From Odiellus spinosus (taxonomy: Eukaryota > Arthropoda > Arachnida > Opiliones > Phalangiidae), in contig OY987233.1 of NCBI GenBank assembly GCA_963920705.1, positions 14,433,459-14,497,458 on the forward strand: a stretch of 64,000 bases of DNA, written 5' to 3'. Shown here in pieces: positions 47,171 through 59,063 of the stretch. The notes below the pieces were generated by a model that searched no databases, was not told the origin of the DNA, and saw only the letters and a list, made by a program, of their open reading frames with translations. Numbering within the stretch: position 1 is the first letter of the stretch; every line of letters begins with the position of its first letter. Made by a program: the position numbers and the translations under genes.

Positions 47171-47262
47171 AAACTAGATGTAAAGTGTTCAGCCACTTTG
47201 TCCCTCAAAACCCCTACGTACCATACGAATCTTTCTAACTTCGGACAATTACAAAAGGTTAT

Positions 47263-47754
47263 GTGGAACCACTATTAAACCCTGGTATCACTAGGAGACA
47301 TACTCTGATCCTCTATATATCAGTAATCCATCCGTTATCCTCGGGATGTTCTCAAACTGTCTATTTCTTACACGCGTTTTCCGGGGCATCACCACGTACA
47401 AGACCGAGGGTTAAGTTAGAATCTTTCGTTATATACTGTATATATGGGAATGGTGCATGTTCTAAGCATTGTATATGTAACTGCGTACGGTTCTGTCAAA
47501 AGCCTATACGTATCTTCGACCATTGGCGTTCGTTGCTAAGCAACCAATGCGGGGTTTTCGCTCCTGAAGGGTGTTCGAAAACGCGCGAGATTTTGGCGCG
47601 AAGGGAAATCGTTATTATCCTAGAGCACGTGCTATTTGTAAGATTATTATTGAACCAAAAACCCTCAAAATCGAATTGTTCTTGTAAGGGATTTGTTGGG
47701 ATGAGTGGTATTTTTATGGGGTCAATTTCAAGTCGCGTTCTGTTTGTTATTTAG
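47263..47754 (+). CDS. Uncharacterised ORF, 163 aa, over a CpG-rich island
   Basis: A 163-codon ATG frame. Cysteines are clustered around residues 59-80 (a CxxxxCxCxC-like run) but with no recognised zinc-binding spacing. The same DNA contains an X-box, CCAAT boxes and an E2F-like site (47523-47605), so it may be a promoter region through which an open frame happens to run, rather than a gene. No splice-supported continuation was found. Confidence 0.18.
   Translation: MEPLLNPGITRRHTLILYISVIHPLSSGCSQTVYFLHAFSGASPRTRPRVKLESFVIYCIYGNGACSKHCICNCVRFCQKPIRIFDHWRSLLSNQCGVFAPEGCSKTREILARREIVIILEHVLFVRLLLNQKPSKSNCSCKGFVGMSGIFMGSISSRVLFVI
47522..47605. promoter_or_regulatory. Promoter-like cluster: palindromic X-box between CCAAT boxes, E2F-like site
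   Basis: GTTGCTAAGCAAC (47532-47544) is a perfect RFX-type X-box palindrome. ATTGG (47522-47526) and CCAAT (47544-47548) flank it as an inverted pair. ACGCGCGAGATTTTGGCGCG follows at about 47580. RFX and NF-Y are known to act together on such layouts; here it is motif evidence only. Confidence 0.4.
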
Positions 47755-48589
47755 TCCTGTGAATCAAATTTATTTAGGATGAAGCTTATACATAGAATTA
47801 AATACTTATTTTTATTTTAGATATTAAAGTAATTATTCAACGTACTTTGCAACTGTGTAGTTAAAAATCATTTGGAGAAAAAAGTAATTTAGAATGTGTT
47901 GTTCTTGTTATCAGGCTTGAAAGTGTACTAATTTACTAATACATTTCCATACACAAACAAACTTAATTCCAAAGATAACTATATGTACTTGAAACTTAAG
48001 AATCAACAAATCAATTGAAAATATGTTAAATTTTCAAAGTGACCACTATTCCAATAGTAAAACAAGTTTTTGTACTCGAATTTAGTCCCTTTGAAGACTG
48101 TAACTTCGTATATTAATTTATAATATAAATTTTGAAGACCATGCCAATCTTATTCTACAACAGACCTTCAAATATTTCGCGTTGTATTTATATTCAACGA
48201 TTTAATTGTGTTCTAGCTTTTAACACACTGTACACTCGGATTGACAAACGACGCGACAAAACCCTGATGACATCAGCAAAATTTCGTTCCCTTGAAAATA
48301 TTTTTTTGTCTGCCGGTCCTTGTGTCAAAGCTAACGACTTTGGGGGGTTTTTGTGCAAAAGTCAAAACCGTGGATGAATTCAATTTTCAGGAAGAAACTG
48401 AATTTTTTTATATCGTTAGAAAACAGTCTGTGTTTTCAACGTGTTCGAAACTACACGCTACAATTATCTTTATATATAAGTAACAAAATTCTATAGAAAT
48501 AGAACATGTTGAGAATTTGTACATGAAAAACACTTTCTAGTGCTTCGGTCACGTGATATGTTAAGTGCAATTACATTGAAGGCAAACTA
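47755..48589. other. Non-coding DNA
   Basis: Two overlapping frames (81 and 63 codons, 48132-48483) have no recognisable content. No repeats are identified. Confidence 0.35.
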
Positions 48590-48830
48590 TGCTGAAAGTG
48601 GCTCAGCCATGAAATATAACAATAAGATGTCCTTAAGGTTGTAAAAAACACGAAAAACTATTCATAGACGATTTAAAACTTTAAACTTTGACCCCTTTAG
48701 AAAAATTTTTATATTTAATTCAAAACGTTTTAAATTATAAAATCTGGTCATTTTTATTAGAGAGAACCGTAAATTACCATTACCCGGGTAATTTACCGCA
48801 TAGATTACCAGGTTAGTCTAGTGGAATAAG
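48590..48830 (+). repeat. Family D dispersed repeat, copy 4
   Basis: ATAGACGATTTAAAACTTTA, AACTTTGACCCCTTTAG and a central palindrome GTAATTTACC around ACCCGGGT (about 48772-48802) are seen. It is the clearest copy of the family. Confidence 0.7.
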
Positions 48831-49463
48831 GTAATTGGTGATAAACTATCCAATGGGCGTTTCGTATTAATTGGGAGCAGACTATCGTCATGAGATGTAA
48901 TTAACATTTTGATACCATAAGTCCAATACCTTTCTTTAATGTTTTCGGTAACAATTCTTTGAAATGGGACAGGCTGTGAAAAAGTGTAGAAATAACTCCT
49001 GCAATGCTTTTAGTCACGTGATGCATTAGTACTCACTTTAAGCCTTTGCTTATATTCACACTGAAAATTCAAATTGTTTCTCGATAATATCGGTATCAGA
49101 GGCTTATTTACAATCTTAGAATGATTTAAATTAACAAGTAAAAAATCGACTTTGAATGTTCGAAATTCAACCCTTTTAAGAATGTTATTTCAATATTATA
49201 TTCTTATCCGTTTTTTGTGGGAAACCATTTCTCTTTCTCCTTTGATGTCTGAAGCACTTAGGAATTACTCCAAGCGTGTTTTAAATTAGTTATAATTTAT
49301 CAATATATAGTGGTCGCTCTTGTTAGTCGACTTTGTCGACACATCAAAGGCAACGAACGAAGGGTGAAATATTTTCCTGGAGCATGCCCCCCTAATGCGA
49401 TATATTTGGGATTAAAAATTACTGAGATGTCCGCATTTTTCAACTTAATCCAATTCGTATTCG
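48831..49463. other. Non-coding DNA
   Basis: Nothing recognised apart from TCACGTGATGCAT near 49014. Confidence 0.35.
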
Positions 49464-49948
49464 ACTTTAAAGTGATTCTATCACCATTTTTGTTTTTAAA
49501 TTATCGATTATATTTTTGACAATTCACAATATTTAAAATTTTACAACTTTGGGTTGACGCGTTTTTAAATGGAGAATAAACTATCACCGAATTAGTTTAA
49601 TTAGACCTGAAATTTACTAGTAAATTAATATATTTTTTCATGAACTCTAAATGGAAATTAAGTACCATTTTCGGAAAGATCGTTAAAAACGATTCAAAAT
49701 ATATATATACATACATATCATAGAACAAATTTACCGACCATAAAATATTTTAGAATCGATCTACGTGATTGGTCGGAGACTCGTTAATATTTTAAACTCT
49801 AAATATATTTTTGTTAAGCCTACTTTTATCCTAAGTTAAAAATTAATGAAATTATAAGTTTAATATTAGTTATAATTTGGTTTATTAGTTTGATTAGGCG
49901 TTTTTCAGAAAATCAGTCAATTATCAAGGGATTGCATTTTCCCTTTAG
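49464..49948. mobile_element. Mosaic of family A fragments joined to a family B right half
   Basis: At 49464-49520 is an inverted family A end (TTTAAAGTGATTCTATCACC, GATTATATTTTTGAC). At 49626-49745 is a family A left body in plus orientation (TTTTTTCATGAACTCTAAAT, GGAAAGATCGTTAAAAACGA). From about 49746 to 49948 the sequence continues as family B (GTTAAGCCTACTTTTATC, then GCATTTTCCCTTTAG). The junction A/B is abrupt near 49745. Confidence 0.65.
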
Positions 49949-51949
49949 CTTCTAACGAACAAAAGATTGCTCTCCAGACTTTACCAAAAACTTTTCATCA
50001 AATCGAAAACAAACTAAAAATTCGGCTTGACAAACCGTCTAATTTTTTTATAAAAATAAACACCCAGTTTTGTTGGAGTGTAGATTTAGTCTGAATTTCT
50101 AAGAAAAGCTCAAAATAAAGATTCCAAACAGTAGAAACCAAAGAAAAAAATTCTTTATGCCTTGGAGAAATTTCTTTGGATTTTTTAGACAGAATATATG
50201 TGAATAAAAAAAATTGATTTTTGTTCAAACGAAATCAAAGAAAATCTTGGGTTGTCGTCGAAGAATTTTATTTCAATCCAAATTTGCAATACAATCAATG
50301 CTTTAGACCTCATCAAAATATACTTGAAAATATATTTAACATAAATTTAAAGTTATAATGAAGTCCTTATTTAAAATAGGTCTTATTAGCTTTATATATT
50401 CTTCAATAAAAGAGGAGACAAACTCAATTTTTGTTGAATTGATGTTATTTGCTTTGGTATTTTTGTTCGAATTATCTTAATTTCCGATTTCAAGCATTTT
50501 TAACTAAATTATAAGAAATTTCTTCATTGGGAAAGCCAATTTCCATCCTTTATTCTTTAGGGTTATATTGAAATTAAAAGTAAAACCCATGTCACGTGTA
50601 TGTAAAATCGTCCAAACATAAATGCTACAGAATTACGTAGTTTCATTATCCCTTTAATTGTTAATTAATATTATATCCTGTTAAAATTAGATATTCCAAT
50701 TTGAATCTTTTAATTTATGCACAAATAGCATTTTAAATAAACCATCCGAAATTTAATGAACATCAAAAATTAAGATTTTAACTAAATTAATTTTAGGTTG
50801 GTTTTAATAATTAATTTTTGAATGTATTGTAATTTAAAGTGAGATGAACTTTACAACATCTAAAGAAAAAAAATCAAAAGTACCCCTTAAGGCTTTTCTA
50901 TCCTACTTCAAATTTGTATCAGATTGAGTTTTCAGTATGTTTAAAACTACAGTCCCTTTTATCCCACCTTTTATTGTCTTAGAGATAGAATTAGCCTAAC
51001 TTTGCAGACAATGCAAATAAAATCTTAATTTTAGATTGGAGCGTCAATTAAAATCAGTTTGAATTTTCATTACGTGTAAGCCTGTAAGTTCCTCATTTAA
51101 CACTCTGTAATTTAAACTAAAAGATAGGTAGCCTAGCTTTATATTTACTGCAAACTCTTAATGATATTCAAAACCATAACGTATCAATTTCAGACTTTTC
51201 AATAAGTGGAAAGGAGATGTAAATTTTAATATTTTACTCAATTGAAATTGAAATGATAATATTGTATCTAACTTTGATTGTATTGCATATTGTGCTTGAA
51301 ATTAACTCCAAGAACTCAACAAGGTACATAGATAAACTCAAAATTATATTTGCCTGAAGTGATGAACTATTTTAGTTCTTATCAGGTTTAATATTTTGTG
51401 TTAGTACGCATTAGCTTCGGTTAAAGTATATTTCTGATAGATATCTTATCGTATAGGAAAAACTCTTCTGTCAGAAGCACACACACATATACATACATAC
51501 AAAAACGCAAAGGAAAAAAATCTCCAAGTAATCCTGAGTAGAAAGCAGAAACAACTTCTTAGCTCGAAGCTATAAAAGATTTCGTCGGTTAGGCCCGCCA
51601 AAGAAAAGAAGTAGAAGTTTTTTTGGCGCCCTTTTTTTTCCCCAAAATATTTCCCGAAGGCTAAGCTCCTAAAGTGACCAACGAATTTTCTTTTTTTCTC
51701 TCAAATGCGGCAATGCCCTTTGGTCAAATCTGTTTGTTTGGAGAATTCTTGTATTGGTGACTCTGTTTATTCAAGATTATTCTAGTCAGTACAATTGAAA
51801 ATTACCCGTTAATATTGAGCTTGCAATCTATGATTATTAACAATGAAAATCTTATTGAAATAGTTAAAGATGAATAATAAAATCTGACCCAAACAATGTC
51901 GGCAAAATTAGTAACTAACAAAACAACTTGTGCGAATGTTAATTTATAG
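49949..51949. other. AT-rich non-coding DNA
   Basis: A lone family H-type end (TTCATTATCCCTTTAA) lies near 50642-50657 and a family A-type TTTAAAGTGAGAT near 50836. A CACACACATATACATACATAC microsatellite lies at 51479-51499. A 76-codon minus frame at 49998-50228 is unsupported. Confidence 0.4.
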
Positions 51950-52040
51950 CAGCCACGCACGCGGTTTAGTTAGTTCCTATTTTTGCCTCAGCTGTTTGCC
52001 GTTAGAGGACGCTTATGAATTCCAGGTTTTGTTCTTCATC
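51950..52040 (+). mobile_element. Family E element, right half
   Basis: GTTTAGTTAGTTCCTATTTT, then GCCGTTAGAGGACGCTTATG and CCAGGTTTTGTTCTTCATC match 28875-28967. The left arm is absent. Confidence 0.7.
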
Positions 52041-52084
52041 TTTATCTCCAACGCAGTCATTCGTTTTTAATTAGTCTTAAAGTT

Positions 52085-52400
52085 TTCGATTATGCTTAGC
52101 ATTTGCTTAATTTTCAAGTTAAGTGCAATATGATATTACTAATTTGTAGTTAAACACCTTGTCTATCATCGTATTAATATTTTGAATTAGGTTTAATTAC
52201 TAATTACCATGATAAATTAGCCAAAAATAAAATTGTACGAATAGACTGCATTAATTAGATTTTCGGTGTATGCTTAGCGTTTGCTTAATTTTCAAGTTAG
52301 GCGCAATATAATTTTATTGATTTATAGTTTGAAACCTTGTTTATCATCGTATGAATATCTTAAATAGGGTTTAATTACTTATTTCTACGAAATTTCGTGA
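52085..52400 (+). repeat. Two diverged monomers of the 39-kb satellite
   Basis: TATGCTTAGCATTTGCTTAA (about 52092) and TATGCTTAGCGTTTGCTTAA (about 52271) are 179 bp apart, each followed by an ATTTTCAAGTTA segment and a CTTGT.TATCATCGTAT segment. Confidence 0.65.
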
Positions 52401-52964
52401 GACACTATATCTCGAATTAAACATTTGTTTTATGTATAGACATAACTGGTCATGTTTATTTTAAAACATTTTCCGTATTAATAATTTTAGGGTACCTACA
52501 CTTACAGTTAAATTCTTTGTATTATATTTGTTCCGATACGTGGTGTTGTTAACCTCTTTATGAGCCCATAAGTCGTGAGAGGGGCCAGAGCACTCCCGTT
52601 TTACGAGTTCACTTTAGCAACCGCCTGCTGCATGCCACGAACTGCAAGGGCTTTCGTGTTTATGGTCGGTAGTTGATATGAAATTTTTATTTGTTACGGG
52701 CATCCTCCAGAAAATAAATTCGACCCAAGCGGGAGGTCAAATGTTAAGGGCGTCGTTATTTTCAAGCTTACGTTTAAATATTCTTCTTCGCAATCCAGTT
52801 CCTTCCATAAATTGGTGATCAAAAACTCTAAATGACTTATACGCCGCAACATACATAAAGTTAAATGAATTATTCAAAAAATTGTGCACGCTCAAGTGAA
52901 AAAATGTTTTCTAGTCCTTCAAACTGACCATTCTTATTTTCGTAAGAAGTAAATATGCTTTATC
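52401..52964. other. Non-coding DNA
   Basis: The interval 52555-52680 is less AT-rich and unique. No ORF is present. Confidence 0.35.
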
Positions 52965-53030
52965 CCTTAAGTGAGGCTGTAGCGCATTTTTCAAGAGTTC
53001 CAAACAGAATTTCTGTAGTAATTACCGCGA
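52965..53030 (+). mobile_element. Family A left-end fragment
   Basis: TTAAGTGAGGCTGTAGCG, then TTTTTCAAGAGTTCCAAA and ATTACCGCGACGG, with the intervening body deleted. Confidence 0.6.
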
Positions 53031-53144
53031 CGGAAATTAATAGTTATAGTTCAAAATTGGTAATTATTTATAATTTAAATTAAAACTCTTTTGAACTGGT
53101 TTTGTAATATAATTGTAATACTCTTATAATTTAGGTATTTTATG

Positions 53145-53400
53145 TCTAGGTAGAGTTTTGGTAATCTACGCGGTTAATTACCAGGATAATGGCAATTTAC
53201 GTATTGCTTTGGTAAAATTACCAAAATAGTAACTTATTAACACACTTTGATCTAAAAGATGTCAAAGTTTATCATTTTAAATCGTCTATACCTTTCAATA
53301 ATTATTCGTGTTTGGCGTCTTAAAGGGCTTCTTTGATTTATTATTTAATTAATTTAATATTTCAAGTCTGAGTCACTTTGTCCTATCAAATGATGAACTA
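53145..53400 (-). repeat. Family D dispersed repeat, copy 5
   Basis: Inverted copy: GGTTAATTACCAGGATAATG, GATGTCAAAGTTTATCATTT, AATAATTATTCGTGTTTGG, then GAGTCACTTTGTCCTATCAA. Confidence 0.65.
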
Positions 53401-54039
53401 AAAAAGTTCAGCGTATCATGAAAAACTTAGTTTTGGATTACAATTTTATTCTCATTTGGTTAAATATTTATATGTTGAGTAAAATTTCAACATCTACAAG
53501 ATATTGAAATGAACTTAAATTATTTTTTCTGCCTGTCTCTCTTTAAGAAAAACCTTATTTCATCGTCAGTTTCAAAAGCGGTGACGTCACGCGTAACCTT
53601 TCATACGGACCTTTAAAATAAAAGGTTTGGACCCAAGAAAACACCGTTCAAAAATAATATAAAATTCTATTACAACCTCCATTTTTTTTTTGTAAGTTTA
53701 AGAAAAAAATATATATACACTGGCTGCAATCTTAGTAAGCTACGAATATCCTATTCTTATACCTAATTTTCTTCCGTTATATTTAATCCATTTCAATATT
53801 GCATCGACACCCACAAAGTGCGTACCTATTTTGTAAGGTGTATGACCAAATTCAACTTTAATTTGCACTGCCTACAAAGCTTAGCACCTTTTTAAATCTC
53901 CCTGTAAACCTGCCATAGAGATAAAATTGAACCCAGGCTTTGTAGTTCTTTGAAAGATAACCTGATATTTTATTGTAGTTTAACTACTCTAGGATAGAAC
54001 TTTTAGTTTTTACGGTGTCATAGGTTTTATAGAGAAAGT
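53401..54039. other. Non-coding DNA with a CRE-like site
   Basis: GTGACGTCACGCG lies at about 53581-53593. Nothing else is recognised. Confidence 0.35.
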
Positions 54040-54420
54040 TTCTCTCTTTCTAAGTTTGCAGCACGCGTGAAGCTATTGCCCTTCATATTTATATTAAAAT
54101 AAAGCTGATATTATATAAACCTACGCTTGCACGCGCTGTCAATTTAAAATGATTCAAACCCTAAATCTCGTGTTGGTTCGCGCGCGCTCGATTTTATATT
54201 TAATTCCAGTTTGAGTTAACAACATGCTCGAAACTAGTTTCTTTCTATTTACATTAAAACAAATCAAAGAGGTCTGGCTTTGCACGCGGTGTCAATTTAA
54301 ACCGATACATAAAGTATCGTAACTGGTACTGACGCGTGCCTCTTGATTTTATTTCAGTTTAAGTTTAAAGCGCGTGATAAAGGTAAAGAACCTTCCTATT
54401 ATATCTATTCTAGGGTTTCG
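54040..54420 (+). repeat. Family G tandem repeat, period about 150 bp
   Basis: GCACGCGCTGTCAATTTAAA (about 54129) and GCACGCGGTGTCAATTTAAA (about 54281) lie 152 bp apart. Other shared segments are a CGCGCGCTCGATTTTAT- or CGCGTGCCTCTTGATTTTAT-like run and a TTCAGTTTAAGTTTA- or CCAGTTTGAGTT-like run. They resemble 9527-9860 and 27790-27880. Confidence 0.65.
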
Positions 54421-56340
54421 GTTTCAAAAATATATATTACTTCAGACGTACTGAAGATTTAACTTGAACCTTATTATATCTAGTAGAGCCTACAGCGAGT
54501 GTTATGGTTTGGCCAAGGCTTAAGAGAACTACTTGGGTTTTTTTTAGTACTACAGACTACCGATAAATTTTAGCCAGTGCAGTCGTATATTTGTAGAAGC
54601 TATCGTATAGAATCGTTGGCCCCCCCTGGTGGCCGAGACTGGCGGCGGCCGAGACCTCAAGTTTAATGTAAAATCAATGGCAATGATTCAAAACCAAAAA
54701 ATATATACATATAGGCCTTTTTGTATAGATTTCAAGGCGGGAATTTTTTTCTAGTGACTATCAAGAATACAGGCCGCTTATCTATTCCAATATTCACCAA
54801 TAAAACCAATAAATATGTAAGAGGAGATATTTTTCTCCATATATTTTAGTTTTTAAAATATGAGTAAGTAGTTAAATTTAAATTTCTCATTAAAGAATCT
54901 TTTAATTTTATTCGGTGAATTAAATAATTATTTTTAGAAGTTGCATTTTAAACTTGTAAGTTAATACTCCAGGACCAATCGCATTTCATTTTTGGTAATT
55001 CACGCTCTTGAATAAAAATTTCGTGGTGCGTAAAGTATTGAAAACACACATTATTAAGCTATAATCATCACGAGTTTCATGCACGATAATTTTTATTTTT
55101 TTTTCTTCTGGCTGTAGCCCGTGAATTATCAAAAACGTTTTCATTGGTCATGGGGTTTTATCTCAATTGTTATTTCGAAATATTTCGCGGTCAAGAACTC
55201 GAGGAAAACTTTGGATGCAATAATATATTTTTAATATTTAATACCGGTTTTATTAGAATAACCTGGATTAATTTGAAATAATATAAATTAACTACAAAAT
55301 ACCCCGGATTAATAAAATAATATAAATTAATTATAAAATCTGGATTCAAAACTCTTTGCAAAGAATACCGAGTGAAATTTTAAGCTTCATAGCATGGAAT
55401 ATAAATTTGAAATTTACGTTAATAAATTTATTGAATTATGTCTGCATGATATTGGAATTTTAAAATTTAACTTGTAAACTTAATTTTCAAGTCCCCCAAT
55501 ATTTTTACCAATACGAGTTTCAACATTGTATATCAATGCGCCTCACTTTCACCCATAGTACGAACTCCTTTTGAACACGTGTTCGTTTAAGTTTTTCGGT
55601 GTAAAAGTTGTCTCATAGATTATGAACGAAGTTTTTTTTAGTTTTTTTTCCCCGTATGACTTGACACCAGAATAAAAGCCCGGAACACCCATTCTAAACC
55701 ATTTATACATGGTGTAAAGTAATTTTGGCCTTTTTTTGGGCGCGAAACTGTAAGAATATGAAAGAAAAAGCTTAAGGGGTTAAAACGTCACGCACGCGAA
55801 CCTAGGTTTCACGAACTTGCCAGGATAATATCAATTTTTTTTTTTTTTTTTTTTTTCATTTTTTGGTTTTTCACGCTATTGGCTAAAGCGGCTTGGTCAC
55901 GAAATCTAGAGGTCGTTTTTGACGCCTCGAGACCGCCGGCTGTCTATAATTTAGGCTCAGGAACCAGAAGGGAGAGAGGGGGGTAAGTGTAGGAGGTGGG
56001 GCCATGCCAAATTAAAAGGAAATGCCAACCCACGTCTTAAACGCGAAAAGGTTTTAAGTCATATGAATGACTGCGCTAAAAATAGGAATTTAGATTGATT
56101 TTAAGTTAATTACTATATCCTATGTTATTATTATTTTAAAAATAGGCCTAACACAACTATACCTAAGGAGTCGGACTCTTCACATTTCTGTACGAAATCT
56201 TAAGATTTTCAAAAGATTTTGAGATTCTATAACTAGTTTTGTAAAATATTTTAACATTTTAATATTAATTTACCATATTTTTTAAGTTTTGGCCAAATGT
56301 TTGACCTCTTTCCTTACACCCTTTGACCTCTTACATATAT
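54421..56340. other. Non-coding DNA with T22 and a GT-AG-like donor
   Basis: A CCCCCCTGGTGGCC-rich patch near 54620-54660, a 22-nt T run at 55835-55856, and a GC-richer interval 55880-56010 with a consensus donor GGGGGTAAGTG near 55981. No ATG-containing exon precedes that donor. Confidence 0.4.
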
Positions 56341-56560
56341 TTAAAGGGAGAATGCAACCTAACAATAAGTGATTTTTTAATCGATTCCTTATCGTTTAAT
56401 TAGGCTTAATCCTGCACTAAAAAATTAACAAATATTAAACTAGTTAAATAAATTTAAAACTTACTATCAAAATAGGCTTAGTTGGATTCACGGAGATATC
56501 CTGAACTCCCCATATAAGGAATAGCGACCAATTAAAATAAATCAATTTAAGATTATAATG
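56341..56560 (+). mobile_element. Family B element, left part
   Basis: TTAAAGGGAGAATGCAACCT, TTAATCGATTCC, CAAAATAGGCTTAGTTGGAT and TCACGGAGATATC follow the family order. The right end is not clear; a family H-type end (CATTATCCCTTTTAA) lies at 56812-56826. Confidence 0.65.
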
Positions 56561-56990
56561 TAGTTGAAACATTTTAGCTGTGAAGTATACTCGTAAAGGT
56601 GGCGCTAGTGTAAGGGGTGGGGGGATGTAAAATACTTAATATGCACCCTTTAGTGGTATTAGGAACCCGTACTAGGGTATCTACTTGATATGCGAAACCT
56701 AACACTACTCCGAGAACACTTCTTTTGATAGTAATTTACACCGGTCTAGGGTAGACCCGACTTTAGTGAATTTCATTTTGAATTGACAACGTTTTCCGAA
56801 GCTTCCTTACTCATTATCCCTTTTAATTTAGAGATTATACTTAATAGTAATCCTAGCTTTACACCCGTTATCAACTCGAAATGAAATTTACGATACACCT
56901 TATACTTAAATGTTAAATCCCTTCGTCTTGAAGATTCCTGAGTAGACAAAAAATATTTTTAGTTCCTGGTTTGAATTTGTTTAAAGGGAG
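56561..56990. other. Non-coding DNA
   Basis: Contains a GGGGTGGGGGGATG patch near 56616 and the H-type end noted above. Confidence 0.35.
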
Positions 56991-57273
56991 AATGCATTCC
57001 GAAATAAAAGTATTTTAAATAGGCTTAATCCGCTAGTGTAAAAATACAAACAAATATTAAGTTATAAATCAATTTAACTTATTTTAAAAGTAGGCTTAAC
57101 AAAAATACATTGAGTTTGATATCTCTCGTTAACGAATTGTGAATATGCATGAATTTTAAGTTTATGATAAATCCATGACCTCACTTTAAACAGCCTAAAT
57201 CGACTATAAAAAACTTGTTTCAAGAGGTCTAGTATAATTTTTTTATTAATTAGATAGTTCATTCTCCCTTTGA
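56991..57273 (+). mobile_element. Family B element, short complete copy (283 bp)
   Basis: Left TTAAAGGGAGAATGCATTCC and right GTTCATTCTCCCTTTGA. It contains TTAAATAGGCTTAATCCG and a second TAGGCTTAAC segment. A CCTCACTTTAAAC at about 57178 resembles a family A end and may mark an old insertion. Confidence 0.7.
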
Positions 57274-57654
57274 ACACTATTATAGCGGCAAAAAGTAAGG
57301 AAATTTTAATATAGGCAAACCATAATATTATTTTTGATTTATGAATCATTAAAACATTTTTGTCTCGTACTCGCGATTCGTGAATAAATAATTTTAATAA
57401 ATTTAATTTAATTCAAGGAAGTTACACCGGGAATAATTTGTGCGGAATTTAAAAATGTTAAGAAATGGGATTTTATTTCCGGTGTAAGATATATAATTTT
57501 TATGATTAAATATTTCAATTTTCTTCCTCGAACTTTAAACATATTTTTATGTACCTACGCATAATTTTTAATAAACCCAGATGTTACTGTAAATTTAAAG
57601 TAAACCATTAGTGAATAATTCTTAAATAAATTTAAAATTGACATTAGAAATTGG
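57274..57654. other. AT-rich non-coding DNA
   Basis: A short inverted pair, TTACACCGGGAATAA (about 57422) and TTTCCGGTGTAAG (about 57476), flanks about 45 bp. Confidence 0.4.
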
Positions 57655-57855
57655 GTAACGTGAAAAATACATATTTTATAATCTCTATTTTCGAATTTTT
57701 TAAAATTAAATTACCCTTGATACTACATCATCACTATGGTCGCGTGATTTAGGTATTGTGGAGTCTACAGTTGATTTTCGCGCGTTCTGTGACGAATGGT
57801 AAGGTCAGTTTCACGCGGTCTTTTTCGTAAAAGTACTTAATCCTGAAAGTCAAAA
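57655..57855 (+). mobile_element. Family A internal fragment
   Basis: CATATTTTATAATCTCTATT, GATACTACATCATCACTATG, GTCGCGTGATTTAGGTATTG, GATTTTCGCGCGTTCTG, and CACGCGGTCTTTTTCGTAAA. Both ends are missing. Confidence 0.75.
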
Positions 57856-58577
57856 CGGTTGAATTCAAACTACAATTTTCTCCATTAGACTTGACATTTA
57901 AAATTGTCCAAACTTGTAACAAAAACACATCTCAAACTTTTCCAATAAATCTAATTTAATATTCAAAACTCAATAGTGGAGAATTTTGTAGGTTGCGTGT
58001 GACGTCACCATATGGTCATTTTTTTGCCTTTCTTTAGGCGGACAACGTTCATTTTGCATTTAAAATCTATAGCGCTTGAACGTTTAAGCTAATTTCGCGT
58101 GTAACCTCCGTGTCAGTATCAAACTGAATTCGCATCACAGTTTGAAGTAAATCTACCTTAAATCACTAAATAATCATTTCTTATAGAGATAATAAAGAAC
58201 CAAGCATTGCGAGCGTAGAATATTCCAACTGATTTGATGAGTATATAATAAAGCAATTTTTCTATGCCCCCTTATTTTTTGATCTCAATCCAAAAATGAT
58301 AGGACTTAATATTAAGTCTATTTGCTCGCGCCAAAAATAAAAAAATCCCCCATTACGCGCGTTTTTCCAACAGCTGTTAAGATTCTCAGAAGCGCGCGCG
58401 AATCAATTTCTAAACTAAGCACGTGGTATACCTATCCCTGCCATATCTACAAGTCTCGCGCTAAATATTTCCCGCCATTTTTTTCCCCCCACTGATTATG
58501 ATAGTGCGTGAAAAATAGTTTTATAGTCGGAATCAAAAGCAATTTTCAGCGTGAGCAAAACTATAGGGTTTTATATA
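57856..58577. other. Non-coding DNA, CpG-rich near 58320-58490
   Basis: A TGACGTCA CRE-like site at about 58001 and TTTCCCGCCATTTTTTT (E2F-like) near 58468. CGCGCG motifs cluster at 58350-58400. No gene is seen. Confidence 0.35.
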
Positions 58578-59063
58578 TTAAAGTGAGACTGTCACCGTTT
58601 TTTTCCGAATTATATTTTTGGTTATATCATACTATTGAAACGCCGGGCGAGACACGCTCCTTCATTTCGCCAGAGAGAGAGGAGAGTCGTTTTCCGTCGA
58701 TACATTTTCACCCCCGTAAACGTCTAGACAGTTCGGCACGATATTTAGCACCGCCTACTTAGTTCCAATCTCAACCGCTAGAGAGGGCAATTTCGAATTC
58801 CGTATCTCGACCGTTTAGAGTTTTTGGATTTTTTTTATCTCCTCGGGCGAAAGCTCTGACGACGAAACTTTCAGAATCACATGCCAATCATAATATGCCT
58901 TGTTGTAAACTTAAAGCATGATTTACCTGCGATTTTTACTGTTACGCAATTTTGTTCTTTGACATATGTATATATATTTTGAATATTTTTTTAACGGTCT
59001 TTCCGAAAATGCTACTCAATTTCCATTTGGAGTTCATGAAAATCCGTGACAGTCTCACTTTAA
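58578..59063 (-). mobile_element. Family A ends surrounding a family C segment
   Basis: 58578-58640 is a family A end (TTAAAGTGAGACTGTCACCG) and 58934-59063 the other end (TTTTTACTGTTACGCAATTT to GTGACAGTCTCACTTTAA). The middle of family A (about 300 bp) is missing and 58641-58929 is instead family C (GCGAGACACGCTCCTTCATT to TGATTTACCTGCG). The total length, 486 bp, happens to equal a normal family A element. The left terminus of C is absent. Confidence 0.8.

Noticed and set aside
55880-56010. Possible first exon ending at GGGGGTAAGTG
   Set aside because: A good donor, but no ATG, no TATA box and no matching acceptor could be linked. It stays a bare motif.
58616-58762. Frames sharing the C-terminal peptide RYLAPPT at 30070 and 58740
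   Set aside because: Both are copies of family C transposon DNA. The frames are short, start differently and match no protein family.
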